A stretch of 64,000 nucleotides of DNA from assembly GCF_040939455.1 (NCBI RefSeq), contig NC_134107.1, positions 18,477,537-18,541,536 on the forward strand. The letters are read 5' to 3'. The stretch comes from Microcebus murinus. Its lineage: Eukaryota > Chordata > Mammalia > Primates > Cheirogaleidae. Below the pieces are notes generated by a model. It was not told where the DNA came from. It did not search any database and was given only the letters and a program-made list of their open reading frames with translations. Below are positions 12,250-22,995 of the stretch, piece after piece (positions within the stretch are counted from its first letter, which is position 1; each line of letters opens with the position of its first letter). A program made the translations under genes and the position numbers.

Positions 12250-12726
12250 TAAATGTAAGGTTTTTCAGCAGCAGTGAAAAGAAAAGACAGAGAGAAACTG
12301 GGGCTAAATATCCCTTGTTTTGGCACCAAATGTAAGGTTTCTCAGCAGCGAAAAAAAGAGACAGAGAGAGAGAGAAAGAGTGGGGCCAAACAACATGGCT
12401 TTGTTTAGCGCTCCTGGATGAGGTTCTGGGGTCCTAAGAGAGAGGGCCCCCAGAAGTCGTGTTCATTTGAAGGCAGTGAGGCCTTTTATACCATTTGGGC
12501 CAGGCTAGGGACTTTTTGTGGGAAGAGCTGGGGCAACCTTTGGTGGTCATTGAGATATAGGAGGGGCTGGCGGTATTTGTGGAATCCAGGAGCCAAAACG
12601 TTTTTATCCAGGTGTGGTAGTTTTCAGCAGGGCAGTCGTCCTTGGCAGATCCTTGGCAGGTCTGGTCTCATTAAGTCTGAAATCCTATGTGATCAATTTA
12701 GAGAGAAAAACTAATTTTCTATGCCC
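12250..12726 (-). mobile_element. Minus-strand ERV LTR with a primer-binding-like junction
   Basis: On the minus strand a TATAAAAGG box lies at 12483-12491 and the LTR appears to end at 'accttaca', directly followed by TTTGGTGCCAAAAC (about 12320-12333). That is the usual LTR end plus primer-binding-site arrangement. The last 70 or so bases of the LTR are present twice in tandem (12253-12330 and 12331-12405, both starting aaatgtaaggttt). The right edge is estimated from a possible TG start. No viral coding sequence is seen. Confidence 0.5.
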
Positions 12727-12985
12727 ATTATTAGATCATAGCCCAGTGTATGATTTTCAAGTGTTGTTATCTACCTGCAGACTAGACTAAATTCTGAATT
12801 ATTTTAGATTCTTTAAATTCAACTTTCTTCCCTGGAATTACATAAAATGAGAACTGCTCTGTTCCTAAAGTCCTAAAAGCTGAAACTAGATACATTTTAA
12901 GGAACAAGTTTCCTGCCTGATGTACGGGCCACACAAACATTTTACTAAACCATATGATGTAACAAGAGACATTCAAACTACATAT
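12727..12985. other. Gene-free spacer before the full-length L1
   Basis: AT-rich sequence with nothing recognised; it ends in the L1 target-site duplication. Confidence 0.4.
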
Positions 12986-12999
12986 CAGGATGAAAAGTT
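12986..12999 (+). repeat. L1 target-site duplication, left copy
   Basis: The 14 bases caggatgaaaagtt occur here and, without mismatch, at 19505-19518. They bracket the L1 exactly: the T-tract (reverse of the poly(A) tail) starts at 13000, and the L1 5' end stops at 19504. Confidence 0.97.
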
Positions 13000-13243
13000 T
13001 TTTTTTTTTTTTTTTTTTTAATTATTTTTTTTATTTTCGTATATTATGGGGGTACAGATTTTAAGGTTTCAATAAATGCCCATTTCCCCCCTCCCCCCAA
13101 AAGTCTGAGTCTCCATCATGACCATCCCCCAGATGGTGCACATCTCACTCACTATGTATGTATATACCCGCCCCCCTCCCCCCTCCCACCTGCCCAATAC
13201 CCTATTACTGTAGCACCTATGTGTCCACTTAGGTGCTACTCAG

Positions 13244-16200
13244 TTAATACCAGTTTGCTGGAGAATATATCTGGTGCTTGTTTTTCCATTCTTGGGATAC
13301 TTCACTTAGTAGTATGGGTTCCAGCTCTAACCAGGAAAATATAAGGTGTGCTATATCACCATTGTTTCTTAGAGCTGAATAGTACTCCATGGTGTACATA
13401 TACCACATTTTATTAATCCATTCTTTGATTGATGGGCACTTGGGCTGTTTCCACAGCCTTGCAATTATGAATTGTGCTGCTATAAACATTCGAGTGCAGG
13501 TGTCTTTTTTGTAGAGTGTCACTGGATCATTTGGGTAGATGCCCAGCAATGGGATTGCTGGATCAAATGGTAGATTCACTTGTATCGCTTTAAGGTATCT
13601 CCATATTGCTTTCCACAGAGGTTGAACTAGTTTGCAGTCCCACCAGCAGTGTAGGAGTGTTCCTCTCTCTCCGCAACCACGCCAGCATTTATTGTTTGGA
13701 GATTTTTTGATAAAGGCCATTCTCACTGGGGTTAAGTGATATCTCATTGTGGTTTTGATTTGCATTTCCCTGATGATTAGAGATGTTGAGCATTTCTTCA
13801 TATGTTTGTTGGCCATTCTTCTGTCTTCTTTAGAAAAATTTCTGTTCAAGTCCTTTGCCCACTTTTTAATGGGGTTATTTGATTTTTTCTTCCTAATTTT
13901 CGTGAGTTCTAAGTATATTCTAGTTATCAGTCCCTTATCGGATGCATAGGATGCAAAAATTTTCTCCCATTCTGTAGGTTGTCTGTTTACTTTCATGACT
14001 ATTTCTTTGGCTGTGCAGAAGATTTGTAGTTTGATCATGTCCCATTTATTTATTTTTGTTGCTGCTGTGATTGCCTTTGGGGTCTTCTTCATAAACTCTT
14101 TGCCCAGGCCGATGTCTAGGAGAGTGTTTCCAACTTTTTCCTCTAGAGTTCTAATAGTTTCATATCTTAGGTTTAAGTCTGTTATCCAGCGTGAGTTGGT
14201 TTTTGTGAGAGGTGAAAGGTGTGGGTCCTGTTTTAGCCTTCTACAGGTGGCTATCCAGTTTTCCCAGCACCATTTATTGAAGAGGGATTCTTTTCCCCAG
14301 CGTATGTTTTTGTCTGCTTTGTCAAAGATGAGATGGCTATATGAGGATGGTTTTATATCAGGATTCTCACATCTGTTCCACTGGTCAATATTCCTGTTTT
14401 TGTGCCAATACCATATTGTTTTAATTACTACAGCTTTGTAGTATAGTTTGATATCTGGCATATTAATGCCTCCCATTTTGTTTTTGTTGCCTAGAATTGC
14501 TCTTGATATTCGGGGTCTTCTTTGGTTCCATACGAAGCGTAAAATTATTTTTTCTATATCTGTGAAGAATGCTGGTGGGATTTTAATAGGTATTGCATTG
14601 AATCTGTAGATCAGTTTGGGTAGTATAGACATTTTGATGATATTGACTCTGCCGATCCACGAGCATGGTATGGATTTCCATCTGTTTACATCCTCTGCTA
14701 TTTCCTTCCTCAGTGTTTCATAGTTCTCCCTGTAGAGGTCTTTTACCTCTTTGGTTAAATATATTCCTAGGTACTTTAATTTCTTTGTTGCTATTGTGAA
14801 GGGAATTGAGTCTTTGATTTGGTTCTCAATTAGATTGTTGTTGGCGTATATGAATGCCTCTGATTTCTGTGTATTAATTTTGTATCCTGAGACTTTACTA
14901 AATTCATTGATCAGTTCCAGGAGTTTCTTGGTTGAATCCTTGGGGTTTTCTAGATACAATATCATATCATCAGCAAACAGTGAAAGTTTGATCTCTTCTG
15001 CCCCTATTTGGATACCTTTGATTCCATTTTCCTGTCTGATTGCTGTAGCCAAGACTTCCAGCACTATGTTGAACAGAAGTGGAGATAGTGGGCAGCCTTG
15101 TCTGGTTCCAGTTCTAAGTGGAAATGATTTCAATCTTTCCCCATTCAGTATGATGTTGGCTATGGGTCTGTCATATATGGCTTGTATCATTTTTAGGTAT
15201 GTCCCTTCTATGCCTATTTTCTTAAGTGTTCGTATCATGAAAGGGTGTTGAATATTGTCAAAAGCTTTTTCTGCATCTATTGAAAGGATCATGTGGTCTT
15301 TGTTTTTGCTTCTGTTTATGTGGTGAATTGCATTTATAGATTTACGTATGTTGAACCATCCCTGCATCCCTGGGATGAAGCCCACTTGGTCGTGGTGGAT
15401 TATTTTTTTGATAAGTGTCTGAATTCGGTTAGCTAAGATTTTGTTGAAAATTTTTGCATCTATATTCATTAGGGATATTGGTCTGTAGTTTTCTTTTTTT
15501 GTTGCATCCTTTCCTGGTTTTGGTATCAGAGTAATATTCGCTTCATAAAAGGTGTCGGGGAGGTTTCCGTTCTTCTCGATGTTGTGGAATAGTTTCTGCA
15601 AGATAGGTACTAGTTCTTCTTTGTAAGTATGGTAAAATTCAGGTGTGAAGCCATCTGGACCGGGACTTTTCTTTTTAGGGAGATTTTTAATTGCTGTTTC
15701 TATTTCAGCTGTTGAGATTGGTCTGTTCAGGGAATCTATTTCCTCCTGGTTGAGCCTAGGGAGGCTGTGTGTTTCTAGAAATTTGTCCATTTCCTCCACA
15801 TTTTCCAGTTTGTGTGCATAACTATTTTTGTAGTATTCATAAATTGTATGTTGTATCTCTTTGGGATCAGTTGTGATATCTCCTTTTTTATTCCTGATGG
15901 AGCTTATTAGAGATTTCTCTTTTCTGCTTTTCGTTAGCTTAGCCAATGGCGTGTCAATCTTGTTTATTTTTTCAAAGAACCAACTTTTTGTTTTATTAAT
16001 CTCCTGAATAGCTTTCCTGTTTTCAATTTCGTTTAGTTCTGATTTGATCTTGTTGATTTCACTTCTTCTGCTGGGTTTGGGGTTGGTCTGTTCTTCTTTT
16101 TCCAGCTCTTTGAGTCGTTTCATTAGATTGTCTATTTGTGATCTTCTTGCCTTTTGGTTATAGGCATTTATGGAGATAAACTTTCCTCTCAGAACTGCTT

Positions 16201-17074
16201 TAGCTGTGTCCCAGAGGAGTTGATAACTTGTCTCTCCATTGTCGTTTTCTTCATAGAAGTTTTTTATTTCCATCTTGATTTCTTCATTTACGAAGTAATC
16301 ATTTAGTAGGAGGTTGTTTAATTTCCACGTTTTTGTGTAGAAATGTGAGTTTCTGTTAGGGTTGATTTCTAGTTTTATTCCACTGTGATCTGAGAAGGTA
16401 CATGGTATGATTTCTATTTTTTTTAATTTCTTGAGATTTTCTTTGTGTCCTAGGATATGGTCAATCTTAGAGAATGTCCCGTGAGCTGATGAGAAGAACG
16501 TATATTCAGTGGATTTTGGGTAGAATGTTCTGTAGATGTCTGTCAGACCCAATTGTTCTAGAGTTTTGTTTAAGTCCATTATTTCTTTATTAATTTTCTG
16601 TTTGGAGGATCTGTCTCGTGCCGTCAGTGGGGTGTTGAAATCCCCGGCGATTATGGAGTTGCTATTAATCCATTTGCTTAGCTCCAGTAAGGTTTGCTTT
16701 ATGAATCTGGGTGCACCTAAGTTGGGTGCATATATATTTAAAATTGTTATCTCTTCTTGTTGGACTGTGCCCTTCACCATTATATAATGACCCTCTTTGT
16801 CTTTTACTACTTTTGTTGGCTTAAAAACTAAATCGTCTGAAATTAGAACTGCCACACCAGCCTTCTTTTGGCTTCTGTTTGCTTGGAATATTGATCTCCA
16901 CCCTTTTATTTTTAGTCTATGTGCATCCTTGCAGGTTAAATGTGTTTCCTGAAGACAGCATATACTTGGCCTGTATTTTCTTATCCATTCAGCCAGCCTA
17001 TGTCTCTTGAGTGGAGAGTTTAAGCCATTCACATTTATTGAGAGAACTGATAGGTAAGGTAGATTACTGATCAT
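13244..17074 (-). CDS. L1 ORF2 protein: endonuclease and reverse transcriptase, intact
   Basis: The protein has 1276 residues (human L1 has 1275). It nicks target DNA and reverse-transcribes the L1 RNA. The AP-endonuclease-like domain (about 1-239) keeps the catalytic set at the same numbering as human: N14, E43, Y115, D145, N147, T192, D205, S228, D229, H230. The reverse transcriptase domain (about 498-773) has the FADD motif at 700-703, so catalytic D702 and D703 are present. The C-terminal cysteine-rich motif CX3CX7HX4C begins at C1130. There is no frameshift or stop. The start is 86 bases after the ORF1 stop, as usual for L1, where ORF2 is translated by unconventional reinitiation. All known catalytic residues I can check are intact, so function is likely, but activity is inference. 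Confidence 0.96.
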   Translation of the reverse strand: MISNLPYLSVLSINVNGLNSPLKRHRLAEWIRKYRPSICCLQETHLTCKDAHRLKIKGWRSIFQANRSQKKAGVAVLISDDLVFKPTKVVKDKEGHYIMVKGTVQQEEITILNIYAPNLGAPRFIKQTLLELSKWINSNSIIAGDFNTPLTARDRSSKQKINKEIMDLNKTLEQLGLTDIYRTFYPKSTEYTFFSSAHGTFSKIDHILGHKENLKKLKKIEIIPCTFSDHSGIKLEINPNRNSHFYTKTWKLNNLLLNDYFVNEEIKMEIKNFYEENDNGETSYQLLWDTAKAVLRGKFISINAYNQKARRSQIDNLMKRLKELEKEEQTNPKPSRRSEINKIKSELNEIENRKAIQEINKTKSWFFEKINKIDTPLAKLTKSRKEKSLISSIRNKKGDITTDPKEIQHTIYEYYKNSYAHKLENVEEMDKFLETHSLPRLNQEEIDSLNRPISTAEIETAIKNLPKKKSPGPDGFTPEFYHTYKEELVPILQKLFHNIEKNGNLPDTFYEANITLIPKPGKDATKKENYRPISLMNIDAKIFNKILANRIQTLIKKIIHHDQVGFIPGMQGWFNIRKSINAIHHINRSKNKDHMILSIDAEKAFDNIQHPFMIRTLKKIGIEGTYLKMIQAIYDRPIANIILNGERLKSFPLRTGTRQGCPLSPLLFNIVLEVLATAIRQENGIKGIQIGAEEIKLSLFADDMILYLENPKDSTKKLLELINEFSKVSGYKINTQKSEAFIYANNNLIENQIKDSIPFTIATKKLKYLGIYLTKEVKDLYRENYETLRKEIAEDVNRWKSIPCSWIGRVNIIKMSILPKLIYRFNAIPIKIPPAFFTDIEKIILRFVWNQRRPRISRAILGNKNKMGGINMPDIKLYYKAVVIKTIWYWHKNRNIDQWNRCENPDIKPSSYSHLIFDKADKNIRWGKESLFNKWCWENWIATCRRLKQDPHLSPLTKTNSRWITDLNLRYETIRTLEEKVGNTLLDIGLGKEFMKKTPKAITAATKINKWDMIKLQIFCTAKEIVMKVNRQPTEWEKIFASYASDKGLITRIYLELTKIRKKKSNNPIKKWAKDLNRNFSKEDRRMANKHMKKCSTSLIIREMQIKTTMRYHLTPVRMAFIKKSPNNKCWRGCGERGTLLHCWWDCKLVQPLWKAIWRYLKAIQVNLPFDPAIPLLGIYPNDPVTLYKKDTCTRMFIAAQFIIARLWKQPKCPSIKEWINKMWYMYTMEYYSALRNNGDIAHLIFSWLELEPILLSEVSQEWKNKHQIYSPANWY

Positions 17075-17160
17075 TCTGTTGGGTTGGATGTTGTTGCTAT
17101 GATTTCTGTCTTGAGCTATTGTAATATCTGGCCTTTAATATCTTTGGGTTTTGGTTGTTT

Positions 17161-18165
17161 TTATATCCGTGGATTATTATTATGATGTTCCGTGCATAAC
17201 GCTGTTTTAAGTACTTCTTGTAGGGCTGGTCTTGTCTTGGTGAATTCTCTGAGCCTTTGCTTGTCTGAGAATGTTTTTATTTCTCCTTCATATATGAAGC
17301 TTAGTTTTGCAGGGAATAATATTCTAGGCTGGGCATTGTTTTGTTTCAAAAGAGTGAGAATGGGGCCCCAGTTTCTCCTTGCTTGTAAAGTCTCATTAGA
17401 GAAGTCTGATGTTATTCGAATTGGCTTTCCCTTGTATGTCACTTGCTTCTTTTGTCTTACAGCTCTTAGAAGGGCCTCTTTAGTTGATACTTTGGTCAGT
17501 CTGATGACTGCATGACGTGACGTCTTCCTGTTTGCATTGAATCTCCCAGGGGTCCTCTGGGCTTCTTGAACTTGTATATCGAGATTTTGAGCAAGGCCTG
17601 GGAAATTTTCCTCTATTATATCTTCAAAAAGCTTGTCCAGCCCTTGAGTGTTGTCTTCCTCCCCTTCGGCTAAACCTATGACCCTCACGTTAGGTTTTTT
17701 CACATAATCCCACAGCTCTTGTAGGCTTTGGTCTTTTCTCTTGTTTCTCTGCTCTATTTCTGTGACTGATTTATTTAATTGGAAGGTGTTATCTTCAAGC
17801 TCTGAGATTCTTTCTTCTGCTTGATCTACCCTGTTCTTGAGACTTTCCATAGTATTTTGTAGTTCTCTGAGTTGATTCTTCATCTCCAGGACTTCGGTTA
17901 AAGTTTTCTTCACTGTGTCAATCTCTTTGTTGAATCTTTGTTCCATTTCTTGGAGGTTTTTTGTGTTTTCTTGGTGTTGGTTATTGAGTTGTTGTTGCAG
18001 CTGGGTGAGTGTTCTTATGATCCACATACGAAATTCCTTTTCTGTCATATTGGTTGCCTGATTTTGGTCGGTGTCCGTTTCTAGGGGGCTGGTGCTCCTC
18101 CTTGGGGGTGTGTTTTCCGTTTGGTTCTTCATATTTCCTGAGTTCTTTCGCTGATTTCTTCCCAT
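17161..18165 (-). CDS. L1 ORF1 protein: RNA-binding chaperone, intact
   Basis: The protein has 334 residues (human about 338). ORF1p forms trimers that coat L1 RNA and act as a nucleic-acid chaperone in the cytoplasmic RNP. Visible parts: a short basic, Ser/Thr-rich N-terminus; a long heptad-rich coiled coil (about 44-152); an RRM-like domain (about 157-253, beginning near PNVRVIGL); and the C-terminal domain (about 254-324) with FPAKLSF at 284-290. The frame is uninterrupted. The chosen Met gives the standard L1 ORF1 start (MGRNQRKN). A longer overlapping frame at 17981-18313 is a shadow. Confidence 0.95.
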   Translation of the reverse strand: MGRNQRKNSGNMKNQTENTPPRRSTSPLETDTDQNQATNMTEKEFRMWIIRTLTQLQQQLNNQHQENTKNLQEMEQRFNKEIDTVKKTLTEVLEMKNQLRELQNTMESLKNRVDQAEERISELEDNTFQLNKSVTEIEQRNKRKDQSLQELWDYVKKPNVRVIGLAEGEEDNTQGLDKLFEDIIEENFPGLAQNLDIQVQEAQRTPGRFNANRKTSRHAVIRLTKVSTKEALLRAVRQKKQVTYKGKPIRITSDFSNETLQARRNWGPILTLLKQNNAQPRILFPAKLSFIYEGEIKTFSDKQRLREFTKTRPALQEVLKTALCTEHHNNNPRI

Positions 18166-19504
18166 GTCGATCAGTTGTTGTTTCTTTCCTTAGGTTATTG
18201 TTTGGGTATTCACACACCTTGTTTAGTTTCTGAGGTGTTAGGTGGTGCCTGTGGGTGAAATTGGACCACTCTCTGTATATTGAGTCAGTGGATGCCGTGG
18301 CAAGGCTGTGCAAGATGCTGTCCCTGTCAGTAGGTGGCGTTTGCTTGAAGGAACAGGCTATGGTGTTGATTTTGAGTCCTGTTATCAGCTCTTGTAGAGA
18401 TCCGCCTGTTTTCTGGGCGGAGCTGGGTTGGATAAGCCTGCCCTCAGGCCGTTAGCAGGGGTCAAAGTTCTGTTCTCAGCTTGGGTGTGGGGGTGGGGCT
18501 GTCTGAGACCCACAGTCTGCAGCAGGCCTCGCTTCTTTCCACCCTCCCCAACTCTGCAGCTACTCCTGGGCCTCTGCCAGCAGGCCAGACCACAAGCCAC
18601 CAGGCCTCCCCGGACTGTGGTGCCGGCGGGGAGGTTCCCTGCACAGGAAGGCCACCTGGGTTGGGCGCACGGCCTCCTCCTGGGAGGAGGGTTGTTCTCT
18701 AGTGCGCTGATCCGCCCCTGGAGGCACACAGCCCTCAGTAGGCTGTTCACGTATAACCCTTCTGTGCCCCGGGCAATGCTAGCCCTCGGTGCAGGGGATC
18801 TGGTCTGCAGGTCCGACCTCTGGGTCCCAGAGTTCAAACTGTATTCCCACCAGGGAGAGGATTTCAGGTCCTAATTCACCCACAGGGAGCCCAAGCTGGG
18901 TCTATGTCTCTCAGCCTCTGAGTCGGCACCGTTTTCCTGGGAACACGGTGCCAGCAGCACCTGGGAGGGCGGGCGGGATCCCAAACCGGAAGGTCCCGTT
19001 CCCTGGAGGTGCCTCCGGCTGGTGGCTGTATTGTCTCTCTGGGCAGCTGCGGGTAGGGTCGGCGGAGGGGGGGAGGAGGAAATATGGCGCCTGCCGCGCG
19101 GCTCGGGTCCATGCACACAGAGGTGCCCGGAGGAAGTTGGGAACCTGGTGCCTGCTACAGGCTCACCGTTGGCAGGCGGCCGCAGTCTCTGGGCTGATGT
19201 CTGCAGGTCTCTCCACCCGCTGGGGAGCCCACCAGCAGTCCCGAATTCAGGGGAGGGGAAACAGCAGATCCACCTACCCTTGCCGCTGGTGTCTGGGCTG
19301 CTCCGGTGGTCTCAGCCTCCAGTTCTCCTCCGCAGCCTCCTCCCGTGGAGTCTCCCGGGTTCTCAGGTACCCCTCCTTCCGGCCCTTGTCTGCTGTATGC
19401 TCGTCTTCTTGCTTCTTTCCTCTAGTTTCTGCTAGAATCGGTCTTTTCTGCAGAGACCCTCTGTCTGGCGGTGTTATTCGTCCGCCATCTTGCTCCGCCC
19501 CTCC
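18166..19504 (-). promoter_or_regulatory. L1 5' UTR with internal promoter
   Basis: About 1.34 kb, much richer in GC and CpG than the surrounding DNA (densest around 18550-19500). L1 5' UTRs carry an internal RNA polymerase II promoter and usually an antisense promoter. The long open frames seen here on either strand (for example 18789-19520 plus) fit GC-rich sequence without stop codons and are not called as genes. Confidence 0.85.
19482..19492 (-). promoter_or_regulatory. YY1-type site at the L1 5' end
   Basis: The plus strand reads CCGCCATCTTG, so the L1 strand reads CAAGATGGCGG, about 13 bases from the first base of the element. In human L1 a YY1 site at the same distance directs accurate transcription start. 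Its preservation supports a true full-length 5' end. Confidence 0.75.
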
Positions 19505-19518
19505 CAGGATGAAAAGTT
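19505..19518 (+). repeat. L1 target-site duplication, right copy
   Basis: Same 14 bases as 12986-12999. Without the L1 the empty site would read caggatgaaaagtt followed by gaactcttc. Confidence 0.97.
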
Positions 19519-19789
19519 GAACTCTTCATGCTGTAGACAGTTTTTCACATGATGCCAGGACAACATTTCATATCATAATAAGACTCTTAACTCTCTTAAT
19601 GCCTACCTTTTTTGCTTGGCAGGATAGCTGTCATTTCAGTGATTCAATTGGTCATCTTTAAGCCTAGATATAATGGGTCAAAACTATTATACAAACTGAG
19701 ATTATCACACTACTATTAAAATTACTTTTTATTTTTTCTTTCTAAACTTTGTATATGTTACTTGTTAAATTTTTGCATTCCAGCTCCTA

Positions 19790-20575
19790 ACAGAATAATT
19801 CTGACCCAGCCCTTTGAGATAATGGCCAAAAGACTAGGGAGCAGACAAAACTGAACTTAATAATCATCCCTAGGTAGACTTAGCCTGAGAGCCACTCCTT
19901 TCATACCTTCCTTATTCCCCAAATGTGGCTGAAAGGGTTTTTACACTAACTCATATTTGGCAATCACTCCTTCCGATGTGGGATGAGACCAGAAACCAGA
20001 ACAAGTCCATTCCAGCAATGAGGGACATCATAACTTAGTTACAGGATGGTTGATTAGTGATGCTTTTGCAAAAAGGTCTTGATGAAAAAGGAGAAATATG
20101 AAAGTTGTTAGAATTAATATAGAGTCACTTCTATTAACAAAAAAACAAAAATAAAGAACCCTTAGAGCCAGAGAAGGCTATGAAGAGAGGGTTCTTACAC
20201 ATGTATGTCTGAAAACAAAACTATAAAAAAAAGTCTCTTCAAAAATTATAACTTTGAATAAAAGCCATCACAACCTCACACATGCGAAAAAAAAAAAAAA
20301 AATACTTCGGTGAGACATCTGACCAGCAACTGCCTGCCCAACCTTTTACTGGTGTCACTTTTGTTATTGATCTTTGCAGTCAAGGTTAACTATCTTGAAA
20401 CAATCATATAATCCTCCTCGTTTTTTTCCTTTAAAACACTTGTCTTCCTTTACTTCCCTGAATATGCACATAATTTGCTATGATATGTGTATTCTCATTG
20501 CAATGTCCTATTCCTGAATAAATATTATTTTCTTTTAGGGAGCCTCTCTCTGCTTATTGTTTAGGTTGACATGCT
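19790..20575 (+). mobile_element. Possible ERV LTR, unclassified
   Basis: The right end looks like an LTR end: 'ctgaataaatattattttc' (polyadenylation-like), 'gggagcctctctctgc', then 'ttgaca'. Upstream there is 'gtttttttcctttaaaacac', which could be the promoter part. The left edge is a guess and I cannot assign the family. 19519-19789 is unassigned. Confidence 0.35.
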
Positions 20576-20954
20576 CCATGGGTGATTTTGACAAATAGGA
20601 GATTGGAGCTTATCATTATTTTTTTTCTAGATTGCTTTATTTAAAACTTGTGCTTGGCAGATGCATCTTCTTGGTTGATTGAGTTGATTCATCATATATG
20701 AGCAAAACAGTCAGAAGTGTCATCTGAGTGTGTGGGTATGTGCATATATAATTTTGGAAACTTAGATCCAAGTGATTTTTGTTTATCCATTCAAAAAAGG
20801 CTCTGTGAATAATTAGTTTGGCACAAATTTTGTAGATAAAAAATGTAGAAAGGGTTTATAGTATGAAAACTTTTGTGAGACTTCAGTATTGCAAACTAGT
20901 GAGTAAAGCGTAAGATTTTTAGATTGCCCACTTTCTCAAAATAGGTCTAAGGTG

Positions 20955-21395
20955 ATGTAGTAGGCAGAATAATGCCTTCTCATCCCCAGAACCTGTGACT
21001 ATGTTACCTTCTGTGGAAATAGAAATTTGCTGATATGGTTAAGAATCATGAGATTGGGATGTTCTCATGGATTATCTGTGTGGATCCAACATAATCCCGA
21101 GAGAGAGAAGGAGGAAGGAGGGTGGAGGCAGAGGAGATGTGGAGGTGGAAGGAGAGATCAGAGTGATGAGATCCATGGCGGGATGGGGAACACAAGCCAA
21201 GGCCTGAGGACAACCTCGAGAAGCTAGAAAAAATATCAAGAAAATTGATTGTCCCCTAGAGGTTCCCAAAGGAACATAGACTCCTGACAACTTGACTTTA
21301 GCCCAAAGAGACCCATTTTGAACTTCTGACCCACAGCACTGGGGGGTAATAAATTTAGGTCATTATAAGCTCTGTGTTTGTAGTGATTTCTTGCA
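20955..21395 (+). mobile_element. MaLR-type LTR, MLT1-like
   Basis: The order of elements is that of a MaLR-group LTR: 'cctgtgactatgttacctt', 'gagattgggatgttctcatg', 'tcagagtgatgagatc', 'ttgactttagcccaaagag', 'acttctgacccacag', and 'aataaatttaggtcattataag'. It is diverged. 20576-20954 and 21396-22450 have no gene I can see; the latter includes a GTTT repeat at about 21930-21957. Confidence 0.5.
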
Positions 21396-22451
21396 GTATA
21401 AAAAGTGTGAGGTTAGCTCTGTTATTCCAATTCTGTTCACTTAGACCCAAAGAAAACTGTTTTATACTGGGAAATATACTTCAAGTGCAAGTATATCAGC
21501 TAGTGAAGCCAAATACACCCATAATAAAGTTGAAGCAAGCACACAAATAAATAATAAATAAATAGAATAAAGGCTAATGCTATCAAACTATCGTTATTGT
21601 CATCCCTGGAGACCAAAAATATCCATCAGAGAGTGTTATTTTTTGTTGTTGCTGCTACTTTCAGCTATTCTGCTTCTTTAAGACTAAAGTCAGAAGGTGA
21701 CTTATTGATCTCAGTCCCACAGTCCCTGAATTAGTTTTATTTCTTATTGCCCTGAAATTATTATATATGTAGTTTCTTTCCAGACTCTGCCTTTACTCAC
21801 ATGTAAGTCCCACTCTCCCTCTTTTTATTGTATGTTAGTAGACATTCCCTTGTACACGGATATGGTGCATAAAAACTATTAACTTTTATTTTTTGGCCAG
21901 GTGGGTTCTTGAGAATTGGTAAACAATGCCTTTGTTTGTTTGTTCGTTTGTTTGTTTAATAACATTTCACTTCCAATCACACTGAAAGAAAATGCTGAAA
22001 GAAGCATTTTTGATAATATGGTCTTATAACAAAGACAACTCTACAAAACAATTTTAATATGAGATGGAAAAAATAATTACATATCTTCTTTGGGTAAGCA
22101 TCAACATTTTGCTTTGTGTACACACGACAAGTGAGAAGGATGAAAAAGGAGAATACCTTTTTAAAATTTTTAGCGTATTTTTCCATGTTTTATTTTCATG
22201 TGAACTTTTTCTGTGATACAAATATATTTTTAAGTACAAGACAAAACTGCTTCTACAAACTTTGAGAATTTGGTGGATAAAGTGCTGCAAAAATTAAAAA
22301 GGTAATTTTTAATAGTTGAACAAGATATCTGTTGCTAGGAGAATGATCTGAGTCTTGACCAGCTACCAAGAAATGATTCCACATACCTCCACCACCCACT
22401 GTTAGGCTTTCTCTTGTGGAACTGGAGACCATTATCCTAAGTATCTAAAGT

Positions 22452-22735
22452 ATGGAAAAGCAAACACCACATGTACTCACTATTAAATTAGAACTAACCA
22501 ATGAGTATACATGTGCATAGAAGGAAATAAATCTCAATGGAAATCAAGCTGGGGGAGGGAGAAGCAGGGAATGAGCAAAAACTTACCTAAGGTGTACAAT
22601 GACCACTATTGGAGTGACGGACACACTTTTAACTCTGACTCAAGCATTATAAAAGTAGTCCATGTAATCTAAAACATTTGTACCCCCATAATACTTTAAA
22701 AATAAAAATAAATAAGTAAATTAAAAACTTCTGTA
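22452..22735 (+). mobile_element. Truncated L1, 3' end only
   Basis: The sequence runs from the last codons of ORF2 ('acaccacatgtactcac') through the strepsirrhine-type L1 3' UTR to 'catttgtacccccataatac' and an A-rich tail 'aaaaataaaaataaataag'. It is older than the truncated copy at 5.6-6.4 kb. Confidence 0.75.
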
Positions 22736-22995
22736 GAATAAAAAATATGGAAATCTTCTAGCAGCTTACAGTATATCTCTAAAATGTTCTTCTTTTCAAA
22801 TTATCATTTATGATTTATATCCATTTTTTTTTGTTTGGGTATGTGAGGTTGAGATAATAACAATTAATATATATATTTTTTCCCCACAGAAATCAATGGA
22901 GTTTCTACCCCTGTATTGTTACTCCTTTTAACAGCAGTGTTTCCAGGAGGAAATGAAAACTACTATTATAAATGAAGACAGTTTTAGCTTTAAAT

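Larger units (their letters stand above)
13000..19504 (-). mobile_element. Full-length intact L1 retrotransposon
   Basis: The 6.5-kb element lies in minus orientation and is complete: 5' UTR (18166-19504, GC- and CpG-rich), ORF1 (17161-18165), an 86-base spacer, ORF2 (13244-17074), 3' UTR with G-rich tract and AATAAA, and a poly(A) tail seen as T20 at about 13000-13019. Both ORFs are open for their full length. A perfect 14-bp target-site duplication flanks it. The 5' end carries a YY1 site about 13 bases in, as in active human L1s. Everything needed for autonomous retrotransposition by target-primed reverse transcription is visible, so it is a recent insertion and may be competent. It sits about 4.8 kb downstream of the 5' end side of the OR8K gene and 3.5 kb from the OR8J gene. 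Confidence 0.97.

Noticed and set aside
13749..17515. Plus-strand frames opposite the L1 ORFs
   Set aside because: They lie antisense to ORF1 and ORF2 and have no independent support.
18385..19520. Several long open frames on both strands in the L1 5' UTR (up to 243 codons)
   Set aside because: They fit stop-poor GC-rich sequence, have biased Pro/Arg/Gly/Ser composition and no recognisable domain. I could not match any of them to the antisense ORF0 of primate L1.
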